64,000 bases of DNA from contig CAZKQJ010000019.1 in NCBI GenBank assembly GCA_964554875.1, positions 1 to 64,000 of the forward strand, in the 5' to 3' direction. Positions 1 through 6,919 of the stretch are shown here, piece after piece; positions within the stretch are counted from its first letter, which is position 1; each line of letters starts with the position of its first letter. A program made the position numbers and the translations under genes. Source of the stretch: Marispirochaeta sp964554875 (GTDB taxonomy: Bacteria > Spirochaetota > Spirochaetia > JC444 > Marispirochaetaceae). Below the pieces are notes generated by a model that worked only from the letters and a program-made list of their open reading frames with translations, did no database searches and was not told the DNA's origin.

Positions 1-54
1 GTCGTGACTGTAGTGGTTTAAACCTCTTCTGGACTTAATCTTTAAACCACGACA
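1..54 (+). repeat. Palindromic dispersed repeat, copy 1
   Basis: The arms GTGGTTTAAA (13-22) and TTTAAACCAC (41-50) are a perfect 10-bp inverted repeat around an 18-nt loop, followed by GAC. About 35 of 44 positions match the element at 2133-2177, including the TTAAT in the loop. The left edge may continue outside the window. It has the look of a REP or MITE-like palindromic element; no transposase is nearby. Confidence 0.7.
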
Positions 55-92
55 TCCACGAAAATCACGACAAAGAAAGGAATCCTGAACCA

Positions 93-130
93 TGTCGTGT
101 TCCTGCAGTGCCCGTCGTGGTTTAATCCCC
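93..130 (+). repeat. Palindromic dispersed repeat, truncated copy
   Basis: The stretch from GTCGTGTTCCTGCAGTG to GTCGTGGTTTAAT matches the left half of the element at 2115-2145, including the leader before the palindrome. It lacks the right arm CCACGAC, so it appears to be a half element beside copy 1. Confidence 0.55.
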
Positions 131-197
131 CCTGAAGCAACAGCCCATCTTCCGCTGTATTAATGGTACAGAACATAGTATATTACAGGAGATGACC

Positions 198-605
198 ATG
201 GAATCTTTGGCGGACATTCTGGAACAGGAACTCGAAGAGGCGGTGGAGGTAAAGAACAAACGCTCCCTGCACCGTTACATAACATTGTTGATAGAGAACC
301 TGGTACGGCAGGACCGGAACGAGCGGGAACACTCGGAGTTTCGGGAGGCTATACTCCGTATCGATACCAGAATCGAGGAAGGTTTCAAACGCATGGATGA
401 GCGTTTTGAATCTATACAATGTACGATGGATGAACGTTTTAAATCTATGCAGCGTTCCATGGACGAACGTTTTGGTGCCGTACAGAAATCAATGGATGAG
501 CGCTTTACATCCGTGGACAAACGCTTCGACATGATGTTCAAGTTCATGACCACCGGGTTTGTTATCCTGGCCACCATGATGTCGGTCTACCAGTTTCTAA
601 CCTGA
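198..605 (+). CDS. Tail-anchored coiled-coil protein with MDERF 11-residue repeats
   Basis: A 135-residue protein of unknown function. After an acidic/basic helical N-terminus come four MDERF units spaced exactly 11 residues apart (residues 66, 77, 88 and 99 from this start), a hendecad coiled-coil pattern. A single C-terminal membrane segment (FVILATMMSVYQFL) ends the protein, so it is probably tail-anchored with the coiled coil in the cytoplasm. AGGAG at 187-191 lies 6 nt before ATG 198; the ATG at 192 overlaps this site and is less likely. The architecture recalls Borrelia Bdr proteins and other short repeat proteins, but I claim no homology. It lies between copies of a palindromic repeat, which suggests an accessory locus. 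The 33-bp internal DNA repeats could expand or contract. Confidence 0.75.
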   Translation: MESLADILEQELEEAVEVKNKRSLHRYITLLIENLVRQDRNEREHSEFREAILRIDTRIEEGFKRMDERFESIQCTMDERFKSMQRSMDERFGAVQKSMDERFTSVDKRFDMMFKFMTTGFVILATMMSVYQFLT

Positions 606-674
606 GAAAGCTTTGTTCGCAGTCAAGCTGTTCCTGCCTTTGTCTCTTCCCTGACCCCTTCATCCGAAATCTTG

Positions 675-683
675 TGGTACAAT
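675..683 (+). promoter_or_regulatory. Possible extended -10 promoter
   Basis: TGG directly before TACAAT (678-683) gives an extended -10 pattern 40 nt upstream of the OmpA-domain gene. No convincing -35 box sits at the right distance, so this is weak. Confidence 0.3.
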
Positions 684-722
684 AGATTGTCATCGCGACT
701 AATCTGTCCGAGGAGGTATTAT

Positions 723-1682
723 ATGCTGAGGAAAATATTTTTCGTAACGATGACAGGATTCCTGTTGATGTTTATCGGCGTTCAGGGCTTTGCCGAAGAA
801 AAAGTCGAAGACCATCCGCTTATTTCCCGATATCAGGGCGCTGAGGTATACGATTCCGAGTTAACCGAGTATGGAGAATATGTGCTCCCCATGGCACCGC
901 TTGAACGCAACACTATCAGCGAAAGTAGACGTCTCGAAGGTAAAATAACCCACATCCAGTACACCCTCAGTGAGAGTTCTCAACTGGAAATCCTTCGTAA
1001 TTATCAGTCAACCTTGCGGGATGCCGGCTTCAAGGTTCTTTTCGAACACAGCGCTCAAAGTTGGAGCCCTACAATGTACTGGGTGCGGAGTGTGTACGAT
1101 CCCCATGGGATCTACTGGAAAAGCAGCAGAAGGACCACCTTTGTTGGCAATGGATTCCGTTACCTGGCGGCAGTGATGGAACACCCCGACGGTGATGTCT
1201 ACATCAGTCTGTACACCACGCCGACCAGGGAGGGTACGATTATCCAGCAGGATGTTATAGAGACCCTTCCCATGCAGACCGACCTTATTACTGTTAATCC
1301 TGATTATATGCGGGACGAGATTGAACGCGACGGCATGGTTACCCTTCACGGTTTACAGTTCTACCCCGACAGCGCGCAGATGACACCCGAATCCCTGGAC
1401 CTGCTGAAAGAGGTGGCGGCCTACCTGCGGCAGAATTCTTCACTGAATTTCTATATTGTCGGCCACACCACAACCCTGGGACCCCATGATAACCTGATGG
1501 AACTCTCCCGACAGCGGGCGGAATCATGTGCCCAGGCCCTGATTCGGGATTACGGGATTGCTGCCGACAGACTTTTCCCGGCAGGAGCAGGAGGACTTTC
1601 GCCGGTGGCGAGCAACGCGGATGCCGAAACCAGAGCAAGAAACCGTCGGGTAGAACTCGTTTTGCGTTACAAAGGTCCATAA
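723..1682 (+). CDS. Exported OmpA-domain protein with DUF4892-like N-terminus
   Basis: A 319-residue envelope protein. AGGAGG at 711-716 lies 6 nt before ATG 723, and residues 1-23 form a signal peptide ending near GFAEE. The N-terminal half (DHPLISRYQGAEVYDSE and onward) resembles the DUF4892 module often joined to OmpA domains. The C-terminal 120 residues are an OmpA/MotB peptidoglycan-binding domain, with the expected LQFYPDSA start, the GHT segment and the closing RARNRRVEL motif. It probably sits in the periplasm or outer membrane and holds peptidoglycan. It stands alone between repeat elements, with an unknown coiled-coil gene upstream. The OmpA domain is secure; DUF4892 is from memory. 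Confidence 0.85.
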   Translation: MLRKIFFVTMTGFLLMFIGVQGFAEEKVEDHPLISRYQGAEVYDSELTEYGEYVLPMAPLERNTISESRRLEGKITHIQYTLSESSQLEILRNYQSTLRDAGFKVLFEHSAQSWSPTMYWVRSVYDPHGIYWKSSRRTTFVGNGFRYLAAVMEHPDGDVYISLYTTPTREGTIIQQDVIETLPMQTDLITVNPDYMRDEIERDGMVTLHGLQFYPDSAQMTPESLDLLKEVAAYLRQNSSLNFYIVGHTTTLGPHDNLMELSRQRAESCAQALIRDYGIAADRLFPAGAGGLSPVASNADAETRARNRRVELVLRYKGP

Positions 1683-1846
1683 TCCCGAATCGTTCTTTTA
1701 TGGTGATCATAACGGATTGTAATGACGACATAATACTGTAATCACCACATACTGTTCAGAATCGTGGGGATAGCGAATCCTGCAGCCCGTAAAAATACCG
1801 GGAACCTGGATAATCTCTCCGGAGGATCACAGATTTACAAGTAAAT

Positions 1847-2072
1847 CCTGTGCTGTACAGAGTATAGCCTGTGCTGTACAGAGTATAGCCTGTGCTGTAC
1901 AGAGTATAGCCTGTGCTNNNNNNNNNNNNNNNNNNNNNNNNNNNNNNNNNNNNNNNNNNNNNNNNNNNNNNNNNNNNNNNNNNNNNNNNNNNNNNNNNNN
2001 NNNNNNNNNNNNNNNNNTATAGCCTGTGCTGTACAGAGTATAGCCTGTGCTGTACAGAGTATAGCCTGTGCT
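1847..2072. repeat. 21-bp tandem repeat array (minisatellite)
   Basis: Perfect 21-bp units start at 1847, 1868, 1889 and 1910 and resume after a run of Ns at 2023, 2044 and 2065 (last copy partial). Each unit contains the 8-bp palindrome CTGTACAG. There are no spacers between units, so this is not CRISPR. The unit length is a multiple of three, so several frames stay open through it, but no start with a ribosome binding site supports a gene. The true copy number is hidden by the gap. The rest of the 1683-2206 intergenic region holds flanking inverted repeats and one palindromic element. Confidence 0.9.
1918..2017. other. Assembly gap (100 N)
   Basis: Exactly 100 unresolved bases inside the tandem array. 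A round 100 is the usual placeholder for a gap of unknown size, and collapse of the repeat is the obvious cause. Confidence 0.98.
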
Positions 2073-2111
2073 TATCCCCACGGTTCGGGACACTATTGAG
2101 TCACCACACAA

Positions 2112-2177
2112 AAAGCCGTGTTTCTGTAGTGCCTGTCGTGGTTTGAACCCTTTCTTGAATTAATATCTATCCACGAC
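2112..2177 (+). repeat. Palindromic dispersed repeat, copy 2
   Basis: The arms GTCGTGG (2135-2141) and CCACGAC (2171-2177) enclose a loop with GAATTAAT, matching the copy at the start of the window in the same orientation. The leader at 2115-2134 matches the truncated copy at 93-115. Together the copies bracket the two-gene islet and the tandem array. Confidence 0.7.
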
Positions 2178-2206
2178 AAAAAGGCAGGTACAATACGGTT
2201 TCTGGT

Positions 2207-2461
2207 TTACCGGGAAGGATATGGGAATACTGATAAAGCTTCAGGCAAAAAAAAAGCCCCCGCGTTTCCCTGAACTAACCGCCCGGAATGAAGCCGGACA
2301 AGTGCCCCGGTTTCCCCGTTCTTCCGTGTTACGGTCCCGACAATCTCCCCCGGAACCGGCCCAGGTCCCCAGTATAAACGGCCCGTCTTACTATCACAAG
2401 AATATTTTATCCCTGCGAATTTCCCGCTTTCCCCTTGTTCAAAATCTTTGGTCTTTTCCAT
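2207..2461 (-). CDS. Small protein of unknown function
   Basis: An 84-residue open frame starting at ATG 2461 with AGGGGG a few bases upstream. The central part (WGPGPVPGEIVGTVTRKNG, then ETGALVRL, then VQGNAGA) reads like a folded beta-rich domain, and I recall similar short bacterial proteins ending in a VQGNAGA-type motif, without a known function. The ribosome binding site lies inside a predicted hairpin (2464-2487), which points to translational control. It lies downstream of tRNA-Gly and its terminator, on the same strand. The C-terminal tail is less convincing and a run of nine T falls within it. Confidence 0.5.
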   Translation of the reverse strand: MEKTKDFEQGESGKFAGIKYSCDSKTGRLYWGPGPVPGEIVGTVTRKNGETGALVRLHSGRLVQGNAGAFFLPEALSVFPYPSR

Positions 2462-2463
2462 AG

Positions 2464-2487
2464 GTTCCCCCTGTTTTGAGAGGGAAC
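2464..2487 (-). promoter_or_regulatory. Hairpin covering the ribosome binding site of the 84-residue gene
   Basis: In the minus-strand RNA, GUUCCCUC (2487-2480) can pair with GGGGGAAC (2471-2464) over 8 bp (one G-U pair) around an 8-nt loop. The paired arm is the Shine-Dalgarno sequence and the start codon begins 2 nt after the stem. This layout would block initiation until the stem opens. Confidence 0.5.
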
Positions 2488-2522
2488 ACCGGAAGCGGCG
2501 ACGACTTGGCGAATACTTGCCG

Positions 2523-2574
2523 AAAAATAAAGCCGGGAAGAAAAAAGCTTGTAAGCTAACTCTTTACCCGGCTT
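2523..2574 (-). terminator. Rho-independent terminator of tRNA-Gly
   Basis: Reading the minus strand, AAGCCGGG (2574-2567) pairs with CCCGGCTT (2537-2530), then TATTTTT. The 29-nt loop holds a further short stem (AGCTT / AAGCT). It starts 12 nt after the tRNA 3' end. Confidence 0.75.
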
Positions 2575-2586
2575 GTATTTATTTTC

Positions 2587-2658
<72 letters not shown>

Positions 2659-2672
2659 GCTGTTACGCTGAG

Positions 2673-2701
2673 AATATAGTAATAAGTCGTTTTTTTGTCA
2701 A
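2673..2701 (-). promoter_or_regulatory. Sigma-70-type promoter of tRNA-Gly
   Basis: On the minus strand a perfect TTGACA (2701-2696) and TATATT (2678-2673) are separated by 17 bp. The expected start is around 2666, about 8 nt before the mature tRNA. Confidence 0.8.
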
Positions 2702-2754
2702 TCCTGTTTCGGCAGTTTATTCCCCTTTATCTACAGTCCATGCCCCGGAACGAT

Positions 2755-2817
2755 TTAAACGAGTTTTACAATTACGATAACAAGGATTACAACAACAAGG
2801 GCGGTAACGATTCCCAT
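2755..2817 (-). CDS. 20-residue hydrophobic membrane peptide
   Basis: The open frame ATG 2817 to TAA 2755 encodes only 20 residues, nearly all Val, Ile and Leu (MGIVTALVVVILVIVIV, then KLV), a single membrane helix with a positive C-terminal end. AGGAGAGG (2830-2823) sits 5 nt before the ATG, and a good promoter (TTGATT, 17 bp, TATCAT) lies 24-59 nt upstream of it. So three independent signals support a gene too short for most gene finders. I do not recognise a family. Possible roles are a regulatory membrane micropeptide, for example for the NatAB-like exporter directly upstream on the same strand, or a type I toxin-like peptide. Confidence 0.65.
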   Translation of the reverse strand: MGIVTALVVVILVIVIVKLV

Positions 2818-2847
2818 ACAATCCTCTCCTTTATTTCTATGCTGTAA

Positions 2848-2876
2848 ATGATAGGGCCATAAACGGTCAAAATCAA
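2848..2876 (-). promoter_or_regulatory. Promoter of the 20-residue peptide gene
   Basis: On the minus strand TTGATT (2876-2871) and TATCAT (2853-2848) are 17 bp apart. It lies just after the permease stop codon, so the peptide can be transcribed independently of the transporter. Confidence 0.6.
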
Positions 2877-2881
2877 GTTTT

Positions 2882-4018
2882 TTATCTCCCCCCGAGCACC
2901 GACTCGTGTTTGAAACGGTGTACAGAAACAAAGGCGGCGCAGATCAGGTAGAAAAGGCTCCACAGAATGGCGGCAGCCGTATGGTATGAATTGATCCGGT
3001 CCAGGGCGGCCTCCCGGATCACCAGACCCAGGTTGATCAGGGGAATATGGGGTATCAGCAGGGGTACATGCTGCAGGTCGATGCTCTGGGCAATATAGAC
3101 AGCTCCCATGGATATAAACAGTAAGGGCATGCCCAGGAGCTGGGCTTCCCGAACCGACCGGGTCATAAAGCCTGCTGTAAGTTCAAGGGCGGCAAAAAAG
3201 GCGGTGGCCAGAAGCATCAAGGTGACGATTACCAGGTACTGGGCCGGATTCATGCTGAATTTCATGGCCTCCTCCCCCAGAATTCCTGGACTGATAAGAA
3301 CCGATAGAAAGATGCCGAGAAAATAAGCCCCCACGCTTATGCAGCCCGCAAGGGCTGCCGCAAGGAGTTTTCCGGTAATAATGCCGGAACGTGGGGCGGC
3401 GGTTGAGAGCAGGGGTTCCAGGCTCAGGCGTTCCTTCTCTCCTGCGCTCATGTCCGCCGCTACAGGCAGGGGACAGGTGGAGGCAAAGATAAAGACCATA
3501 AAGGGGAGAACCAGGGAAAGAAAAAGTTTTCCCGCGGCATCTTCCGGGTGGTACAGGGGGGCAGGGGAAAACGCGGGCTCCCCTTGCGGTTGTTCCTCTC
3601 TGCCGTCAATGTTGCTTGAAGCCTCATGCAAATAGCTTATTGCGGCCAATGACTCCGGATCGGCGTTGTTGTAATGGACTGTGCCGCTTTCGGAGACTAC
3701 AAGCGCATCGTAGCGGCTGAAAAGGAGCTTTCTGCGTCCTGCTTGATCCTCCACCGCTGCGGGATAGTCAAGATCGTCCAGAAAATAGCCGGGGTCAGTC
3801 CTGCTCAAAAAAGCGGGGACCTCGCCGGAAAGACCAATGGTAAAAATCCTCTGTCCCCCGAAAGCTTCGGGGCTCCGCTCCGCCAGGACCCAAAAGAGGA
3901 GGGGAAACAGCACGACCGGAAGAACCAGGGTCAGGATAATGGAGCGGGGGTCCCGGAAAAAATCCTTCAGCTCCTTGCGGGCTGTAATCAGGCTTGTTGG
4001 TATACGCCGGGGTATCAT
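2882..4018 (-). CDS. NatB-like ABC-2 permease
   Basis: A 378-residue integral membrane subunit of an ABC exporter, similar in layout to NatB. A membrane helix at about residues 24-46 is followed by a long extracytoplasmic segment (to about 165), then five to six helices in the C-terminal half with the short helix-breaking DMSAGEKERLSLEPLLSTAA region typical of this family between them. It overlaps the ATPase gene by 4 nt (ATGA), indicating coupled translation. NatAB of Bacillus exports Na+; the substrate here is inferred only from the fold. Na+ export would fit the Na+-type V-ATPase signature elsewhere in the window. Confidence 0.85.
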   Translation of the reverse strand: MIPRRIPTSLITARKELKDFFRDPRSIILTLVLPVVLFPLLFWVLAERSPEAFGGQRIFTIGLSGEVPAFLSRTDPGYFLDDLDYPAAVEDQAGRRKLLFSRYDALVVSESGTVHYNNADPESLAAISYLHEASSNIDGREEQPQGEPAFSPAPLYHPEDAAGKLFLSLVLPFMVFIFASTCPLPVAADMSAGEKERLSLEPLLSTAAPRSGIITGKLLAAALAGCISVGAYFLGIFLSVLISPGILGEEAMKFSMNPAQYLVIVTLMLLATAFFAALELTAGFMTRSVREAQLLGMPLLFISMGAVYIAQSIDLQHVPLLIPHIPLINLGLVIREAALDRINSYHTAAAILWSLFYLICAAFVSVHRFKHESVLGGR

Positions 4019-4776
4019 TGCATGCTTCCTGTCAGTTCACGTATTCCTGTTTCCAGGGATCCTTTCTTCCTCAGTGCTGCCGGGCTGCCCTGGGCCGCAA
4101 GGCGTCCTTCATGAAGAACAAGGAGACTGTCGCATATCTCCTCTACTGCGTTAAGGTCGTGACTGGAAAATAGTATTGTTTTTCCAAGCTCTTTCTGCTG
4201 CAGAATAAAAGCGTATATGCTCCGTCTTGTACTGAAGTCGAGGCCGGTGGCCGGTTCATCCAGGAGCAGGACAGCCGGATCGTGGATGATCGCCCGTGCA
4301 ATCAGGCACCTTTGGCGCATTCCGGTGGAAAAGGTCCCGGCCCGGCGGTGGAGAAAACTCCCCATTTCAAACAGGTTGGAGAGTTCGGCCAGCCGTGCTT
4401 CTCCTTCCTGTGGCTCAAGTCCGTTGAGCCGGGCAAAGTAGAGTATGTTCTCCGCGGCGCTCAGGCGGTCGTACAAACTACTGGTTCCGCCAAAGAGCAC
4501 CCCTACGCTTTGACGCACCCTGGCGGGGGCTTCTCTGAGGCTGTGTCCGCAGACGGCTCCGCTTCCTTCTGTCGGGATGAGCATGGTGGAGAGCATGCGA
4601 AGGCTTGTCGTTTTTCCCGCACCGTTCTCCCCTAAAAGCCCGGTTATCGTACCGGGGTAACAGCTGAAGCTAAGCTCCTTGACCGCCCAGTGATGGCTTC
4701 GGGGAAACTTCTTTCCCAGACCTTCCGCCGAAACGGATGATTCCCCCGGCGGGGTTGGCTGCCGCGTTTTTTGCAT
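4015..4776 (-). CDS. NatA-like ABC transporter ATPase
   Basis: A 253-residue ATP-binding subunit. Walker A GENGAGKTT is at residues 49-57, the signature FSTGMRQR at 149-156, Walker B VLLLDEP at 169-175 and the switch His at 206. The FSTGM form of the signature is common in the NatA/CcmA-like export group. It is the first gene of a two-gene operon with the permease downstream. The first 15 residues are poorly structured (TPPGESS), so a slightly later start is possible, but I see no better ribosome binding site. Confidence 0.9.
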   Translation of the reverse strand: MQKTRQPTPPGESSVSAEGLGKKFPRSHHWAVKELSFSCYPGTITGLLGENGAGKTTSLRMLSTMLIPTEGSGAVCGHSLREAPARVRQSVGVLFGGTSSLYDRLSAAENILYFARLNGLEPQEGEARLAELSNLFEMGSFLHRRAGTFSTGMRQRCLIARAIIHDPAVLLLDEPATGLDFSTRRSIYAFILQQKELGKTILFSSHDLNAVEEICDSLLVLHEGRLAAQGSPAALRKKGSLETGIRELTGSMQ

Positions 4777-4885
4777 GGGACCATACTACCCGCAATGAGT
4801 GCGTCCGGGCAATAAAAAAAATGTATCTCTTCTCGATTGAATGTACAGCTTCACATTCCCCGCATCCTGGGGTAATCTACGGTGT

Positions 4886-5161
4886 ATGTGCGCTTTATGT
4901 GGAACTCCCTTGCCGGACCGGAAGATTTACCGGGCCGATGAATGCCCGAACTGCGGCAAAGCCCTGCGTTCCTGCCGCAACTGTCAGTTTTATGCCCCGG
5001 GAAAACAGTACGACTGCAGTGAACATATCTCTGAACCGGTCAGGGACAAGGAAGGGGCCAACTATTGCGACTACTTTTCGCCCAACCGGAATATCTTCTC
5101 CTCCGGTAAGGTCTCCAGGGACGACGATGCGCGGGACAAATTCAACAAACTCTTCGGCTGA
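4886..5161 (+). CDS. Eight-cysteine zinc-ribbon protein
   Basis: A 91-residue cytoplasmic protein with three CxxC pairs (C2/C5, C20/C23, C30/C33) plus C44 and C61, enough for two four-Cys metal sites. The segment CRNCQFYAPGKQYDC, followed by a VRDKEGANYCDYF ending, is a pattern I recall from a widespread uncharacterised bacterial family. The ATG at 4886 places the first CxxC at the N-terminus; an upstream in-frame ATG at 4841 would add 15 unrelated residues. Its end overlaps murI by 35 nt. Function unknown; metal binding is inferred. Confidence 0.75.
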   Translation: MCALCGTPLPDRKIYRADECPNCGKALRSCRNCQFYAPGKQYDCSEHISEPVRDKEGANYCDYFSPNRNIFSSGKVSRDDDARDKFNKLFG

Positions 5162-5975
5162 TCAGCTCCGCGAGACCCTTTCCCGTCCGTGTCTGGCGGT
5201 TCTCGATTCCGGGGTGGGGGGATTGCCCTATCTGCACTGGATTTTTCGCACCCGTCCCGCCGGGGCTTATATCTATCTGGCGGACACTGCGGGTTTTCCC
5301 TACGGAAGCAAGGGGGAGGATGAGATAATCGGGATTGTTACCCGCATGATCAGCTGCCTTGATGAGAGCTTCGATCCGGACTTATTCCTCATTGCCTGCA
5401 ATACCGCCTCGGTGGTGGCCCTCGCAGCTCTGCGGGAACGCTTCTCCAAGCCCTTTGTGGGGGTGGTTCCGGCGGTAAAACCCGCGGCACAGCAGAGCCG
5501 CCTGCGCCGGATCGGTTTAATTGCTACCTCCGAGACGGTGGTCAGCTCCTATACGGAAAACCTGATCAGCACCTTCGCGGCGGATTGCCGGGTGCTCCGT
5601 TTTGCCGGGCAGGATCTGGTCGATTTTGTGGAAAACGAGCTGACCCGGGCGGATGATGCGGCCCGTCTGGAGGCTGTCCGCCCGGCCTGCGACTTTTTTC
5701 GCGAAGAAAGGGTGGATACTGTGGTTCTCGGCTGCACCCATTATCTTCACCTTCAAAGGGAGTTCCGGACCCTCCTGGGCCCGGATATTAAGGTTGTCGA
5801 CTCCGTGGAAGGTGTGGGACGGCAGGTTCTCCGGCGCCTGGAGGATTTTCCGAATCCCCGGAACGCAGGGGGTGTATTCGATATCTACACGAGTTCTCCT
5901 GTGCCTGGCCCTGTCTATGATGATTTTGCCTCCCTGTATGGTGCTCGCTACCGGGGGATACTGGAATGCCCCTAG
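5127..5975 (+). CDS. murI: Glutamate racemase
   Basis: Interconverts L- and D-glutamate for peptidoglycan synthesis. Family landmarks are present in order: DSGVGGL with the catalytic acid near residue 27, a variant YLADTAGFPYG in place of the usual Y-x-GDTARxPYG, ACNTAS with the first catalytic Cys, and GCTHY with the second. From ATG 5127 the protein is 282 residues, slightly longer than the usual 265. The frame is open further upstream, but that part is the shadow of the zinc-ribbon gene. It overlaps rsgA by 10 nt, so the genes are probably co-transcribed. Confidence 0.9.
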   Translation: MRGTNSTNSSADQLRETLSRPCLAVLDSGVGGLPYLHWIFRTRPAGAYIYLADTAGFPYGSKGEDEIIGIVTRMISCLDESFDPDLFLIACNTASVVALAALRERFSKPFVGVVPAVKPAAQQSRLRRIGLIATSETVVSSYTENLISTFAADCRVLRFAGQDLVDFVENELTRADDAARLEAVRPACDFFREERVDTVVLGCTHYLHLQREFRTLLGPDIKVVDSVEGVGRQVLRRLEDFPNPRNAGGVFDIYTSSPVPGPVYDDFASLYGARYRGILECP

Positions 5976-6919
5976 GACGGGTAGCTTCCGGAATCAACAA
6001 TATCTATACCCTTTTCACCGCCGAAAACGGCCGGGAGCGGGAGATCAGCTGCCGTATCAAGGGGAAAAAGCTCAAGGAAGACCTGGGACGCTACAATCCC
6101 ATAGCCGTGGGGGACTGGGTTGAGTTCGAGGAGGATCCCCAGCACGAAGGCAGCGGCATGATTGTCTCCCGGCAGGAACGGAAAAACGTCTTTGCCCGAC
6201 TGAACAGAAAACGAGGGACTATGCAGACCATTGCGGCCAATATGGACCTCCTGATTTGCCTGACCTCCCCGGAGGCACCCCCCTTCAGACCCCGTTTTAT
6301 AGACCGGGTTCTGGTTGCCGCGGCCATTGGGGATATGCCGGTAATGATTCTGGTAAACAAAATGGATCAGAAGATGGATCCAGCCATGACCGAGCGCCTG
6401 GATGTCTACAGGTCCCTCGGATGGGATGTCCGCTTCTGCTCCGCCGCCAGCGGGGAAGGGGTGGATGAGTTTATCGAATCCCTCCGGAGCAAGGATGTCG
6501 CCTTTGTCGGGCAGTCCGGGGTGGGAAAATCCACTCTTCTGAATCGTATTGTTCCCGGCGCCGATCTTGCTGTGGGGGAGATTACGAAGAAGTACAACCG
6601 TGGAAGCCACACCACCTGTTTCGCCCTGATGCTGAAAGCAGATTTTCCCGGACGTCTGGTGGATACTCCGGGAATCCGCGAAATTGACATTGCCGGTATT
6701 CTGCCTCTGGATTTGGGGCACTACTTTCCCGAATTCCAGCCCTTTCTTGGAGACTGCGCCTTTTCTCCCTGCTACCACGATCACGAACCCCGCTGCGCCG
6801 TCAGGGACGCGGTGGAGGAGGGGAAAATTCATCCTGACAGATATGAGAGCTACCTGAGGATCCTCGAGCAGCTTCAGGGTAACGCTCCCGAATATGTTAA
6901 GGAAAGGAGGAAGAACTGA
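5966..6919 (+). CDS. rsgA: Ribosome small subunit-dependent GTPase RsgA
   Basis: A circularly permuted GTPase acting in late 30S maturation. The 317-residue protein has an N-terminal OB-fold, then the G motifs in permuted order: NKMD at 131-134 (G4), SAAS near 159 (G5), GQSGVGKST at 182-190 (G1) and DTPG at 233-236 (G3). A C-terminal zinc site follows, with C264, C269, H271 and C277. The start overlaps the murI stop by 10 nt. Length and motif order match the family fully. Confidence 0.95.
   Translation: MPLGRVASGINNIYTLFTAENGREREISCRIKGKKLKEDLGRYNPIAVGDWVEFEEDPQHEGSGMIVSRQERKNVFARLNRKRGTMQTIAANMDLLICLTSPEAPPFRPRFIDRVLVAAAIGDMPVMILVNKMDQKMDPAMTERLDVYRSLGWDVRFCSAASGEGVDEFIESLRSKDVAFVGQSGVGKSTLLNRIVPGADLAVGEITKKYNRGSHTTCFALMLKADFPGRLVDTPGIREIDIAGILPLDLGHYFPEFQPFLGDCAFSPCYHDHEPRCAVRDAVEEGKIHPDRYESYLRILEQLQGNAPEYVKERRKN

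Larger units (their letters stand above)
1759..2086. repeat. Inverted repeats flanking the minisatellite
   Basis: The sequence at 1759-1774 (GAATCGTGGGGATAGC) recurs inverted at 2070-2086 (GCTTATCCCCACGGTTC): about 15 of 17 positions pair, with one single-base insertion. TCACCACA also occurs as a direct repeat outside both arms (1742 and 2101). The array is therefore enclosed in a symmetric frame, like a small non-autonomous element or a cruciform. Confidence 0.6.

Noticed and set aside
1847..2072. CRISPR array
   Set aside because: The 21-bp units are directly adjacent, without spacers, and no cas gene is present in the window.
1827..2146. Protein-coding frames through the tandem repeat on both strands
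   Set aside because: They stay open only because the unit is 21 bp and because of Ns; no ribosome binding site and only low-complexity residues.
2216..2275. Terminator from the A9/T9 run within the 84-residue gene
   Set aside because: No convincing stem precedes the T run on the minus strand and it lies inside the reading frame.
5972..6832. 286-residue minus-strand frame opposite rsgA
   Set aside because: It is antisense to a gene with complete RsgA motifs and its protein shows no domain.
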